Assembly: GCF_900093605.1 (NCBI RefSeq) | Contig: NZ_FLYE01000045.1 | Coordinates: 176,551-240,550 of the forward strand | Direction of reading: 5' to 3' | Source: Candidatus Terasakiella magnetica | GTDB taxonomy: Bacteria > Pseudomonadota > Alphaproteobacteria > Rhodospirillales > Terasakiellaceae | DNA length: 64,000 nucleotides | In this document: positions 43,795 through 53,454 of the stretch, piece by piece | How positions within the stretch are numbered: the first letter of the stretch is position 1 | Layout of the letters: each line of letters starts with the position of its first letter | The notes under the pieces: model-generated | Told to the model about the DNA's origin: nothing | The model's database searches: none | The model's input: the letters and a program-made list of their open reading frames with translations, nothing else | Translations under genes and position numbers: made by a program

Positions 43795-46700
43795 TTAGGC
43801 AGTCGTTTTTTTTCTGTTTTTAGACCATTCTTGGACATTTGCACGCACCATGAGGGCGCAAGGCGTCACCACTAAGGTTAAAACCGTGGCAAAGCCAAGG
43901 CCGAAAACAATGGCGGTTGAAAGCTGGACCCACCATTGTGTAGACGGTGCGCCAGCGCTGATCTCACGGGTGAAGAAATCGATATTGAGCTGCATCACCA
44001 TGGGTAAAAGACCAAGCATGGTGGTGACCGTTGTTAATAACACCGGGCGCATACGTTGCGCACCTGTCAGCACAATGGCATCAAAAACAGTGCCCGTTTC
44101 ATGTTTGAGGCGATCAAAGGTATCGATCAAAACGATATTGTTGTTCACCACAATCCCTGCCAAAGCAATAACACCAATGCCGCCCATGACAATGCCAAAG
44201 GGTTGTCCAGTGATCAACAGGCCGATAAAGACCCCAATGGTGGACATGATCACGGCGGATAGGATCAAAAAAGCGCTGTAAAAACTGTTAAACTGGGTCA
44301 CCAGAATAATCGCCATGATGAACAGGGCCACGCCAAAGGCTTTGCTCAAAAATTCTTCAGCCTTGCGTTGTTCTTCATCCTCACCTTTAAATTCCACCTT
44401 GATGCGGGGATCAATCTTTTGCTCTTTCAGCCAGACTTTAATTTCATTGAGCTTGGCATCCACATTCACACTGGGCAGCACATCGGCCTTCACTGCCATG
44501 ACGCGAAACCCATCGACGCGATTGACATTGCCGATGCGTGGCTCTGCTGTGCGGGTCACAAAGTTGGCAATGGGAACCGTGCTTGCCTCAGAGTTGATAC
44601 GAATATCTTGTAAGCGATCCATGGTGCGGTCCGCCACGGGGAAGCGGGCGCGAATTTCCACTTCATCATCGGTATCATCAGGGCGGTATTCACCCAGTTT
44701 CAACCCTGTTGTCGTCATTTGAATGAAGTTCCCGACCAGACCGATATCGGCGCCATATTTGGCAGCTTGGGCGCGGTTTACATCAAGTTCCCAATCAATA
44801 CCGGGTAAGGGGCGGGAGTCTTCATAGTTCATCATCCCGTCCATTTGCTCAAGCCCAGTGCGGATTTGGGCAATGGCTGCGGGCAGGAGGTCTGTGTATC
44901 GCGATGAAAGCTGGATGTTAACAGGCTTACCTGTGGGCGGTCCTTCTTCTTGCTTGCGAAAGTCTATTTCAATACCCGGGATATCCTCGGTCCGTTTGGC
45001 AATATCAGTAAGGATTTCATTGGCAGGGCGGCGTTCCTGCCAATCTTTAAATTCTAAGGAGACCGACCCAATAATATCTTCGGCTTCTTCGCTTTGTTCG
45101 GCTTTGCCAATGCGGGTGTAAACGGTTTTAAATTCTGTCATGGGCAGGATGCGGGCCTCAACCTGCTCAACAATATTTTTTTGTTCCCAGACCGATAGGT
45201 TACCGCGTGCGCGTACATTGACTTTGGCATTTTCCGGTTCAACCTCGGGGAAGAATTCCACCCCTTTACCGAAGTTGGCATAAACCACTTGGACAATCAC
45301 CAGCACGCTAACGGCTGCGCCCAGTACTTTGGCAGGGTGTTTTAAGGCTTTTTGCAGGATATGGACATATTGGCCCGTCATGCCTTGAAGCTTGGTCAGG
45401 TCGGTTTCTTTATCTGGGGCAACTTCGCTTAAATCTGGCACGGCTTCTGAGGCTTTACCAAAAAGCGAGCCTAAGGTCGGCACAAAGATCAGGGCCATAA
45501 GTAAGGAGGCTGAAAGGGTCGCAATCAGCGTAATGGGCAGGAATTTCATAAATTCCCCGACGATGCCGGGCCAGAATAAAAGCGGGAGAAAGGCGGCTAA
45601 TGTTGTGGCGGTTGAGGCTGTAATCGGCCAAGCCATACGCTGGGCAGCCAGACCATAGGCTTTGCGACGATGAAAACCTTCAATCATTTTACGATCGGCA
45701 TATTCAGTCACAACCACAGCGCCATCAACCAGCATACCCACAGCCAAGATCAGGCTGAAAAGCACAACGATATTCATGGTCATATCAAGGGCTGAAATAA
45801 CAAGGATACCCGCTAAGAAAGAGCCGGGAATAGCAATGCCCACAAGGCCTGCTGTGCGCAAGCCAAGGGCGGCAACCACAACCACCATGACCAACAAAAT
45901 GGCACTAAGCACGTTATTTTGCAGATCCGCCAACATGGTGCGGATTTGGTTGGAACGGTCTTGGGAGTAAGAGACTTGCAGGTTTGTGCGCAAAGCCTCA
46001 GGCCAGAGGGATTGTTCAAAAGCAACCACATCACGCACGCGCTCAATGGTTTCAATAATATTCTCGCCCGTGCGTTTTGACACTTCCAAGGCAATGGCGG
46101 GTTGACCGTTCACGCGGGCGAAGCTGGTCGGGTCTTTAAAGGTGCGGCGCACCTCAGCCACATCGCCCAACATGACCACACTGTCACCTTCGACTTTAAG
46201 CGGTTGGGATTTAATATCATAAACCGTTTCATAAAGGCCGGGCACCTTGATTGCAAAATGGCCCTGACCCGTATCTTGGGAGCCTGCCGCCACCAGTTTA
46301 TTGGAGGCGCTCACCATATTCATGGCTTCAGCCGGGGTCAGGCCGTACATTTCGACCTTTGCCGGATCAATGATGATCTCAACGATCTCATCGCGGTCCC
46401 CTGCAATATCGGCTTCTAAAACGGTGGGGATGGCTTCAATGGCGTCTTGAAGGTCGCGCGCAAGCTTAACAAGGGTGCGCTCGGGGACTTCACCCGCAAT
46501 GGTGACCACGAGAACGGGGAAAAGGCTGAAGTTGACTTCATGCACACTGGGGTCTTCTGTCTCATCGGGCAGTTCTGATTTTGCCAGATCGACCTTTTCG
46601 CGCACATCATCAAGGGCTTTATCCGCATCAAAACCAGCTTCAAATTCCAGCGTAACGTTACCGCCGCCTTCATATCCGGTTGAGCGCATTTCTTTCACAC

Positions 46701-46929
46701 CTTCAATGGTGCGCATTTCCTGTTCCAGCGGGCGCAGGATCAGCCGTTCCGCATCTTCAGGAGAAATACCATCATGACTTGCCACCACATAGATGATGGG
46801 AATGTTAATGTCAGGATCAGACTCTTTGGGAATGTTGTTATAAGCAACCGTTCCGGTAATGAGGATCAAAGCAAGGGTCAAAAGCACCGTGCGCGCATGA
46901 CCAAGTGCGGCTTCAATGGCGTTTTTCAT
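43795..46929 (-). CDS. RND efflux transporter permease (third)
   Basis: A 1044-residue inner-membrane pump of the VexF/HAE-1-like branch. The N-terminal ARTVLLTLALILITGTVAYNN helix is followed by SDPDINIPIIYVVASHDGIS (both within normal family variation). TM4 has AVGMLVDGAVVVTEY with one Asp; TM10 has AGIVVNNNIVLIDTF. This pattern differs from AcrB (Asp-Asp, Lys) and is like that of the permease at 10853. It is 3 bp downstream of its adaptor gene. The third RND pair in 64 kb, it is not next to a visible regulator. Confidence 0.93.
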   Translation of the reverse strand: MKNAIEAALGHARTVLLTLALILITGTVAYNNIPKESDPDINIPIIYVVASHDGISPEDAERLILRPLEQEMRTIEGVKEMRSTGYEGGGNVTLEFEAGFDADKALDDVREKVDLAKSELPDETEDPSVHEVNFSLFPVLVVTIAGEVPERTLVKLARDLQDAIEAIPTVLEADIAGDRDEIVEIIIDPAKVEMYGLTPAEAMNMVSASNKLVAAGSQDTGQGHFAIKVPGLYETVYDIKSQPLKVEGDSVVMLGDVAEVRRTFKDPTSFARVNGQPAIALEVSKRTGENIIETIERVRDVVAFEQSLWPEALRTNLQVSYSQDRSNQIRTMLADLQNNVLSAILLVMVVVVAALGLRTAGLVGIAIPGSFLAGILVISALDMTMNIVVLFSLILAVGMLVDGAVVVTEYADRKMIEGFHRRKAYGLAAQRMAWPITASTATTLAAFLPLLFWPGIVGEFMKFLPITLIATLSASLLMALIFVPTLGSLFGKASEAVPDLSEVAPDKETDLTKLQGMTGQYVHILQKALKHPAKVLGAAVSVLVIVQVVYANFGKGVEFFPEVEPENAKVNVRARGNLSVWEQKNIVEQVEARILPMTEFKTVYTRIGKAEQSEEAEDIIGSVSLEFKDWQERRPANEILTDIAKRTEDIPGIEIDFRKQEEGPPTGKPVNIQLSSRYTDLLPAAIAQIRTGLEQMDGMMNYEDSRPLPGIDWELDVNRAQAAKYGADIGLVGNFIQMTTTGLKLGEYRPDDTDDEVEIRARFPVADRTMDRLQDIRINSEASTVPIANFVTRTAEPRIGNVNRVDGFRVMAVKADVLPSVNVDAKLNEIKVWLKEQKIDPRIKVEFKGEDEEQRKAEEFLSKAFGVALFIMAIILVTQFNSFYSAFLILSAVIMSTIGVFIGLLITGQPFGIVMGGIGVIALAGIVVNNNIVLIDTFDRLKHETGTVFDAIVLTGAQRMRPVLLTTVTTMLGLLPMVMQLNIDFFTREISAGAPSTQWWVQLSTAIVFGLGFATVLTLVVTPCALMVRANVQEWSKNRKKTTA

Positions 46930-46932
46930 ACT

Positions 46933-48033
46933 CTATTCATCCTGTGCTTTGGTAGCGTCATTGTCTTCTTCCATAGCAATGACTTTTTGACCAGCTTTGA
47001 CATATTCTTGCCCGCGCAAAATAATGCGCGCACTTTGAGCAAGTCCTGAAACCCAGACACCATCTTGGGTATCTTCGAGCAATTGCACCGGATTAAATTG
47101 AACTTCATCCGTCTCATTAAGGGTTTTAACGCCAATAACGCCTTGATCAGACAGGGTGAGAATGGAGGGAGATAGTAAATAAGCCGCATGGGTGCCGACT
47201 TTTAAGCGGAGCTTGGCGGTTTGTCCCACAGGGATATCATGTTGTGGGTTTTCCGCTTCCATCTCAACACGGTAGGTGCGGGTTGTTTTATCACTGGTGG
47301 AGGCCACAAAACGAATAATGCCGTCAATTGTGCGCCCGTCAGTTAAAACGGCGCTGGCGATTTGACCTTCCTTGACCGTGCTAATTGCATTTTCAGGTAC
47401 TTCGGCTGTGATGATGATAGGGGAGAGGTCAATAAATTTGGCAACCATATCGCCCACACCGACATAATTACCGACTTCAATGGTTTTATCTTCTAGCTTG
47501 CCGTCAAAAGGGGCTCTTAGGGCAATATGCTGGATATCAAGCTCAGCGATTTTTAGCTCAGCCTTGGCAGCATGTAACAGGCTTTCGGCTTCTGCCAGTT
47601 TGGTCTGAGAGCGATAGCTCTTTTGAGAAAGTTTGCGCGAGGCTTCAAATTCAAGTTGGCGATGGCGAACAGAACTTTGCGCGCTTTTTAGGCGGCGCTG
47701 GCGGTCATCCATTTTAAGGCGGGCAATGATGTCACCTTTTTTAACCAGAGAGCCTTTTTCAATAAGAACTTCTTTAATTTGGCCTGAGGTCTGGGCTTTG
47801 AGCTCGACTGTACGATTAGCATCTGTTTGACCGTAGATGGTGATGACATTGGCATGTTCAACGGCTTTTTTTGTCGCAATCAAGACTTTTACCAGCTTTT
47901 GTTCCTGATTAGAGATAACACTTTGCGAAACAACAGGCTCATCAGACTTAAAGATGCCAGAGAGCAGCCACAAGGTGATCGCTGCTGCAATCACAAGTGC
48001 AATCAGGATGGATTTGTTTTTTGGTAAAGTCAT
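46933..48033 (-). CDS. RND efflux periplasmic adaptor (MFP, third)
   Basis: A 366-residue membrane-fusion protein. The ATG at 48033 has AAGGG 9 bp upstream; 24 codons of open frame upstream are discarded. An N-terminal hydrophobic helix (ILIALVIAAAITLWLLSG) without a clear cleavage site suggests it is anchored in the inner membrane. The lipoyl halves (SGQIKEVLIEKGSLVKKGD and IALRAPFDGKLEDKTIEVG) flank a short helical hairpin, and a beta-barrel and C-terminal domain follow. It is the first gene of the operon with the permease. The promoter should lie in 48034-48232. Confidence 0.92.
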   Translation of the reverse strand: MTLPKNKSILIALVIAAAITLWLLSGIFKSDEPVVSQSVISNQEQKLVKVLIATKKAVEHANVITIYGQTDANRTVELKAQTSGQIKEVLIEKGSLVKKGDIIARLKMDDRQRRLKSAQSSVRHRQLEFEASRKLSQKSYRSQTKLAEAESLLHAAKAELKIAELDIQHIALRAPFDGKLEDKTIEVGNYVGVGDMVAKFIDLSPIIITAEVPENAISTVKEGQIASAVLTDGRTIDGIIRFVASTSDKTTRTYRVEMEAENPQHDIPVGQTAKLRLKVGTHAAYLLSPSILTLSDQGVIGVKTLNETDEVQFNPVQLLEDTQDGVWVSGLAQSARIILRGQEYVKAGQKVIAMEEDNDATKAQDE

Positions 48034-48232
48034 TGTATGTGCCCTTAAATACAGTCTGTCTCTATTTATACCTTTAATCCATAAAAAAACTGTGAAGGCT
48101 TTCACATAAACATAAAACTTCTCGCAAAAAGGGAAAAAGAAGTTTTTTGAGAGGAGTCTTTACAAAGTGGTACCGAAATGCGTATTTTAATGGAGATAGT
48201 ATTTTTACACAGGCGAAGGGTCTGTTCAGGCG

Positions 48233-48709
48233 ATGGGTAAATCGGCATTTCTTAAGGAATCTAAAGTAGATGGGGTGACTTTCATCATTCGCGATGCGGA
48301 TGAGAAAGACCTGCCAGCCGTCACCGATTTACATGCCTATAATACTGGACAGCATAAACCAGATTACTGGGAAGAAACCTATCATCGCTATGGTGATTCA
48401 AATGAGGGTTTTTTCTATGTCTGTGAAATTGATGGTGAGTTTGCAGGCTTTATCATCGGTGAAGTGCGCGCGTGGGAATTTGGGTCTGAGCCATGTGGTT
48501 GGGTCTATACCATTGGGGTGAACCCTGAAATGCGCCTAAAGCAAGTGGGGACACGCTTGTTTGAAACCGTTTGTGAGCAGTTTCGCAAAGCTGGTGTGGG
48601 CCAAGTCCGCACCATGTTGCATCGTAAAGACAACCTCAACCTCAGCTTCTTTAGAAGCCAAGGCATGATGGGTGGCCCTTTCATCGAACTTGAAATGCCG
48701 TTGGATTAA
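48233..48709 (+). CDS. GNAT-family N-acetyltransferase
   Basis: A 158-residue acetyltransferase that transfers acetyl from acetyl-CoA to an unknown amine. The domain covers residues about 15-155: the N-terminal FIIRDADEKDLPAVTDLH, a central FAGFIIGEVRAWEFG strand pair, and motif A VYTIGVNPEMRLKQVGTRL, which binds the pyrophosphate of CoA. The last part, NLNLSFFRSQGM, is the usual motif B. An Rrf2-type regulator follows 11 bp downstream, so the two genes are probably cotranscribed. Confidence 0.9.
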   Translation: MGKSAFLKESKVDGVTFIIRDADEKDLPAVTDLHAYNTGQHKPDYWEETYHRYGDSNEGFFYVCEIDGEFAGFIIGEVRAWEFGSEPCGWVYTIGVNPEMRLKQVGTRLFETVCEQFRKAGVGQVRTMLHRKDNLNLSFFRSQGMMGGPFIELEMPLD

Positions 48710-48720
48710 GGGAGCGTGTG

Positions 48721-49161
48721 ATGAAACTTCAAAAAGCGACATATTGCGCCCTTTATGCAGTGCTTGAACTGGCACGCGATCCTAACGTGCAGCTTTCAGC
48801 CACGGATATTGCGGATAAATATAATATCTCTGCCAACCATCTAGCGAAAGTCTTGCGTGACCTTGGGCGCGCGGGCCTTGTTGAATCCGTGCGCGGGGCA
48901 GGTGGGGGCTATCGCTTTTCCGGTAATTTAAAACGCACAACTTTGTTTGATGTGATCCATCTTTTTGAAGATGTGGGTGGCGAGAATGAACGTGCACGCG
49001 ATGCACAGGCTGATACAGACATTGGTAGTGCACTCAATTTGGTGCTGACTGAGATTGATGAGATTGCCATTGCAACGCTGGGCTCCGTCACGATTGGGAC
49101 GCTTTTAAAGACCATGCGCTGGCGCACAGAACGCCAAGAGCGCGAAGAAGCTGAAGTATAA
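48721..49161 (+). CDS. Rrf2-family transcriptional regulator without Fe-S cysteines
   Basis: A 146-residue winged-helix protein. The ATG at 48721 follows GGGAG; a GTG one codon earlier is less likely. The N-terminal MKLQKATYCALYAVLELA and recognition region YNISANHLAKVLRDLGRAG with GAGGGYRFSG are typical of Rrf2. The three cysteines that bind an iron-sulfur cluster in IscR, NsrR and RirA are absent (the only Cys is at residue 9), so it must sense something else or act without a cluster. It follows the GNAT gene in a likely operon. Confidence 0.88.
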   Translation: MKLQKATYCALYAVLELARDPNVQLSATDIADKYNISANHLAKVLRDLGRAGLVESVRGAGGGYRFSGNLKRTTLFDVIHLFEDVGGENERARDAQADTDIGSALNLVLTEIDEIAIATLGSVTIGTLLKTMRWRTERQEREEAEV

Positions 49162-49293
49162 GCATTTTTTCAAATGAGCCTTTTTTAAAAAAGGCGTGCG
49201 AGATCAGACAAAAACAGATAGACTAATACGAAAGGTTAGGGCTGTTCGCTTGAAATCTCTTGTGGCTGTCTAAACCAGAAGGTGGGAGGTGCT

Positions 49294-52200
49294 ATGATGG
49301 TTTCTACGCCGTCTGCGCTTGGTTTATCAAAAAAAAGTGTATATGTGCGGGCATTTTTGGTGTTCGTGGTTGGCTTGTGCCTTTCCATTAGTGCAAGTTA
49401 TTTTGTTTTACAGTTTCAAGATGAACAAAATAAAAAGCGCCTTCTTCAAGATGCAAATGAATATGTCCATGCCCTCTCTCGTGAGCTAGATCGAAAAGCC
49501 AACATACTATCGCCTTTGTCTGGGCAATTCCATTTAGAGAAAAAAAAGCCGACACGCGAGGATGTGACGAAGGCTCTTCAGGAACTATCGCCTTTATTAG
49601 GCGGGTTAAGTTATGATGATGGCTTTAGTTATCTTGCTTGGGCACCAACATGGCTTGGGCGCTCAAAAGCGACTTTTAAAGATATTGTCGCGTTGGAAGA
49701 TTGGCAGCAAGAGCGCACGGGGCGCTTTATTATGTCGCATTTGCAGAAATGGCATTTCAACACGACACGGCCTGTGCAAAAAGAAGGTGCGGTATTTGGG
49801 TTTGATCATAATGAAAAACGGGGTGAGTTTTATCTGGTTATTGGGCAGCCGTTTTTTCAACAATTCCAGCTTTTGGGGTCATCCAATGAAGCCCAGCAAT
49901 TCCCTCAAGGTTATCTTTTAGGCTGGCTGGATATTGCTAAGCTTATACGCAAAAGCTGGGACGGTTTGCGCAACCCGAATAATCTGATCTCCCTGAAGAT
50001 CACTAAGAGTCCGCAGCTTGATGAATATTTGCTCTACCATTCCGGCCTTGTTGAAAGCCAAACCTTAGAGAAGATTCAAAAAATATTCAGTACGGCACAA
50101 AGCCATAGCTTTACATTGGCGGGCATGCATATGGAATTGTCTCTTTTGCCGCTTAATAAGAAACAAATAGGCTTTTATCAGGATTTACACTGGATCACAT
50201 TGGCGCTTGGTGTTGCCTCGACATTGATCTGGTGTTTGATGGTCGCTTTAATGGGCCATCATAAACACACCAGTGAGTATAGCCGTAATTCGCTAGAGGA
50301 TTACGGGCGCAAACTTGCCGATGAAACACACCAACGACAGGTCGTTGAAGATGTCTTGCGCATGAATGAGGCGCGTTGGCATTATGTGGTTGATAACCTG
50401 CCCATTGCTTTATTTGCGGTGGATTATGACGGCATGTTCACCCTTGGTGAGGGGCGCGGCTTAGAGGCATTAGGGTTAAAAGCTGCTCAGGTTGAGGGCA
50501 ACTCAATCTTTGACGTGTTTAAAGACTATCCTTTGATTATCAATATCTGTCGTGAATGTCTGGGCGGTGAGGAGCGTCGCGAGACTTTCCTGATTAATCA
50601 TCATTGGGTTGATATGCGCTTTACCCCTGTTATTCAGCCCAACGGGGGCTTTGATGGCATGATTTGCGTGGCAAGTGATGTAACTGAGGAATATCGGGTT
50701 CAAGAACGTTTGGATAAAGCCAATCTCCATTTACAAGGCTTGATGGATAATCTGCCCACAGGCGTTGCGTTTGTGCGCAGTGGTGTCATTCAATGGTGTT
50801 CTCAACGTCTTGAAGAAATGTTTGGTTATGAGCCGGGTAAGTTAGCCGGACGTGCACCAGAAATTTTATATAATGAGGTGGAAAGCTACCGCGATATTGA
50901 AAATCGGGCGCGGGCAAAGCTGCTTAATAATGAACTGGTCGAGTTTAATACCGTTTTCAGGCGCAATGAAGGCGGGCGCTTTTATGGTGATTTAATTGGA
51001 CGTGCGGTTGATGAAAAGAATTATCATGCCGGGACCATGTGGGTGATACAGGATTTAACAAAAATCCTTGAAGAAGAGAAATACCGCCGACTGTCAAAAA
51101 CGGTGTTTGATAATGTGACAGAAGGGGTGATGGTCACTAATGGGGCAACCGAAATCACTTTTACCAACAACGCTTTTAAAAGCATCACGGGCTATTCTGA
51201 CCATGAGACCTTGGGCAAAAAACCGTCCTTTTTAAGCTCGGGCAAACATGATCGCAGCTTTTATCAAAAAATGTGGACAACTATAAATGAGATTGGGACA
51301 TGGTCAGGTGAAATTTGGAACAGGCGTAAAAATGGCGAGACCTATCTGGAATGGTTGACCATTACAGCCCTTCAAGATGATGAGGGTGCAATTGAAGAAT
51401 ATGTGGCTGTTTTCAGCGATATCACCAAATATCGCCAAAGTCAGGAAGAGCTCCGCTATCAAGCCAGTTATGATAAATTAACCGGTCTGCCCAATCGCCA
51501 ATTACTTGAAGATCGCTTTCACCAGGCTTGCGCCCAGGCAACCCGTGAAGATAAGCCTTTTGCCTTTGTGTATCTGGATGTTGATAATTTCAAATTCTTC
51601 AATGAAAGCCTAGGTCATGATTATGGCGATATGATCTTAAAAGAAATTGCCCAGCGTCTTGATGGGGCCATGCGATCTGTGGATACAATCGCGCGTATCG
51701 GCAGTGATGAATTTATTTTATTGTTGGTCGGTACGGGTGAAGAAGACACTGTAAGCCGTGCGGTGACACATCTTTTATCAAGGGTAAAAGAACCCTTCAA
51801 ATTACCGGAACTGCCTGAAGAGATCACCATCTCGGCAAGTTGCGGTATTGCCATTTATCCCGATGATGCCACGGAGTATTCAGAGCTCATTCGAAAAGCC
51901 GACGCCGCCCTTTATCATGCCAAAGAGACTGAGCGCGGGATTTTCATGTTTTTTACCGAAGATATGAATGTGCGGGTTAAAGAACGCTTGATGCTTGAAA
52001 ATAAGCTGCGCCGCGCCATTGAGGCAGAAGAATTCACCCTTTATTACCAACCCAAAGTCATTGCTGAAACAGGCGAGATTACAGGGGCGGAAGCGCTGAT
52101 CCGCTGGGTTGACCCTGAGCTGGGGATTATCGGGCCGGACAAGTTTATTCCTGTTGCTGAAGAAACTGGATTGATTGTGCCCATTGGGGAATGGGTTTTT

Positions 52201-52764
52201 AGAACAGCCTGTGCGCAAATGAAAAAATGGAAGGACATGGGCCTTAGCATCACGAATGTGGCCGTCAACCTGTCTGGGCGGCAGTTCTCCAAGCCTGATC
52301 TGGCCGCTGACCTGATGGCGATAATGGAGGAAGAACAGGCTGACCCGAAAATGTTGGAGATTGAAATCACCGAAAGTTTTATTGCCTCTAGTCAAAGCTC
52401 AATGGTGGAATCTTTAGCAGTGTTATCAAAAAAAGGCGTGAAGCTGAGTGTGGATGATTTTGGCACGGGTTATTCTTCTTTAAGCTACTTACATCGTTTT
52501 CCGCTGGATATTATGAAAATTGATCGCTCGTTCATTATGAATATTAAGGAGGGCGAGGATGATACGTCGGAAAAATTGGCAAAAGCAGTGATCGCCATTG
52601 GCAAAAGCATGAATTTAAAGATTGTGGGCGAGGGAGTTGAGAATGACACCCAGCTGGAATTTTTACGTGAAAATGGTTGCGATTACATTCAAGGCTATTA
52701 CTTTAGCAAGCCTGTACCTGCTGATGAGTTTGAAAAGCTTTTACAGGAAGGCGCAACATTGTAG
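49294..52764 (+). CDS. Membrane sensor with PAS, GGDEF and EAL domains
   Basis: A 1156-residue protein; the ATG at 49294 or 49297 follows GGGAGG, while an in-frame GTG at 49282 lies before that site. Order: TM1 (about 18-40), a periplasmic sensor of about 260 residues resembling CHASE, TM2 (about 305-325), three PAS-like domains (about 350-720), GGDEF (about 735-895) and EAL (about 905-1150). The GGDEF site reads ARIGSDEF, with an RSVD I-site in place; the Gly to Ser change may lower cyclase activity. The EAL domain is complete ([26 protein letters not shown]). It probably tunes c-di-GMP in response to an external signal. Confidence 0.93.
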   Translation: MMVSTPSALGLSKKSVYVRAFLVFVVGLCLSISASYFVLQFQDEQNKKRLLQDANEYVHALSRELDRKANILSPLSGQFHLEKKKPTREDVTKALQELSPLLGGLSYDDGFSYLAWAPTWLGRSKATFKDIVALEDWQQERTGRFIMSHLQKWHFNTTRPVQKEGAVFGFDHNEKRGEFYLVIGQPFFQQFQLLGSSNEAQQFPQGYLLGWLDIAKLIRKSWDGLRNPNNLISLKITKSPQLDEYLLYHSGLVESQTLEKIQKIFSTAQSHSFTLAGMHMELSLLPLNKKQIGFYQDLHWITLALGVASTLIWCLMVALMGHHKHTSEYSRNSLEDYGRKLADETHQRQVVEDVLRMNEARWHYVVDNLPIALFAVDYDGMFTLGEGRGLEALGLKAAQVEGNSIFDVFKDYPLIINICRECLGGEERRETFLINHHWVDMRFTPVIQPNGGFDGMICVASDVTEEYRVQERLDKANLHLQGLMDNLPTGVAFVRSGVIQWCSQRLEEMFGYEPGKLAGRAPEILYNEVESYRDIENRARAKLLNNELVEFNTVFRRNEGGRFYGDLIGRAVDEKNYHAGTMWVIQDLTKILEEEKYRRLSKTVFDNVTEGVMVTNGATEITFTNNAFKSITGYSDHETLGKKPSFLSSGKHDRSFYQKMWTTINEIGTWSGEIWNRRKNGETYLEWLTITALQDDEGAIEEYVAVFSDITKYRQSQEELRYQASYDKLTGLPNRQLLEDRFHQACAQATREDKPFAFVYLDVDNFKFFNESLGHDYGDMILKEIAQRLDGAMRSVDTIARIGSDEFILLLVGTGEEDTVSRAVTHLLSRVKEPFKLPELPEEITISASCGIAIYPDDATEYSELIRKADAALYHAKETERGIFMFFTEDMNVRVKERLMLENKLRRAIEAEEFTLYYQPKVIAETGEITGAEALIRWVDPELGIIGPDKFIPVAEETGLIVPIGEWVFRTACAQMKKWKDMGLSITNVAVNLSGRQFSKPDLAADLMAIMEEEQADPKMLEIEITESFIASSQSSMVESLAVLSKKGVKLSVDDFGTGYSSLSYLHRFPLDIMKIDRSFIMNIKEGEDDTSEKLAKAVIAIGKSMNLKIVGEGVENDTQLEFLRENGCDYIQGYYFSKPVPADEFEKLLQEGATL

Positions 52765-52805
52765 AGTGCCTTGGTTGATCCACACTTGTGTAAGGAATGT
52801 CTAGC

Positions 52806-53321
52806 GTGTCTATTCGTGAAAAACTCTCTCCGCGTGATTTTAAAGAAAAACTAAAAAGCGTGAAGTTGCTTAGCCTCGATGTGGATGGAATCCTCACCGA
52901 TGGTGGCCTTTATTATACGGAAACCGGCGATGAGCTGCGCAAGTTCAATGTTAAAGATGGTATGGGGATGAAAAAGGCCCGTGAAGCCGGTGTTGAGCTT
53001 TGTATCATCAGTGCGAGCACAACCAATGCCATTCAAGAACGCGGCAAGCGCCTAGGTATCCCCCATGTTTATACCGGGGCGAAAAACAAGATCGAAATTT
53101 TGCAAAAGATTTGTGATGAGCTTGAAATCAGCTTGGATAATGTTGCCCATATGGGCGATGATTTAAATGATATTGTCATCATGGAAAAGATCGGAACCCC
53201 TATCACCGTTGCAGATGCGGTGGAAGAGGTCAAAGAACAGACCATTTACATTACACAAAAATGTGGTGGGCAAGGGGCAGTGCGCGAAGTCTGTGACCTT
53301 TTGGTCAAGGTGAACTCATAA
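52806..53321 (+). CDS. KdsC-like HAD phosphatase
   Basis: A C0-type HAD hydrolase of 171 residues from a GTG at 52806 (AAGGA at 8 bp) or 174 from the ATG at 52797, where AAGGA is too close. It has the nucleophile loop LDVDGILTDGGLYY, the FNVKDGMGMK segment and the third motif HMGDDLNDIVIM, as in KDO-8-phosphate phosphatase, which would serve lipopolysaccharide core synthesis. The middle ISASTTNAIQERGKRLGI differs from the usual ITGR form, so a related sugar phosphate such as a nonulosonate is also possible. No LPS genes flank it. Confidence 0.85.
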   Translation: MSIREKLSPRDFKEKLKSVKLLSLDVDGILTDGGLYYTETGDELRKFNVKDGMGMKKAREAGVELCIISASTTNAIQERGKRLGIPHVYTGAKNKIEILQKICDELEISLDNVAHMGDDLNDIVIMEKIGTPITVADAVEEVKEQTIYITQKCGGQGAVREVCDLLVKVNS

Positions 53322-53454
53322 TAACCCTACAGAAATACAGGTATTAAAATTATAGATTATAATGGTTTAAAAATACTTGTATCGTAATCTCTGAGTGCTA
53401 TAGTATGGCATTATATCAACAAGCTACGGTTCATATAGAATTTCGGTAAAGATC

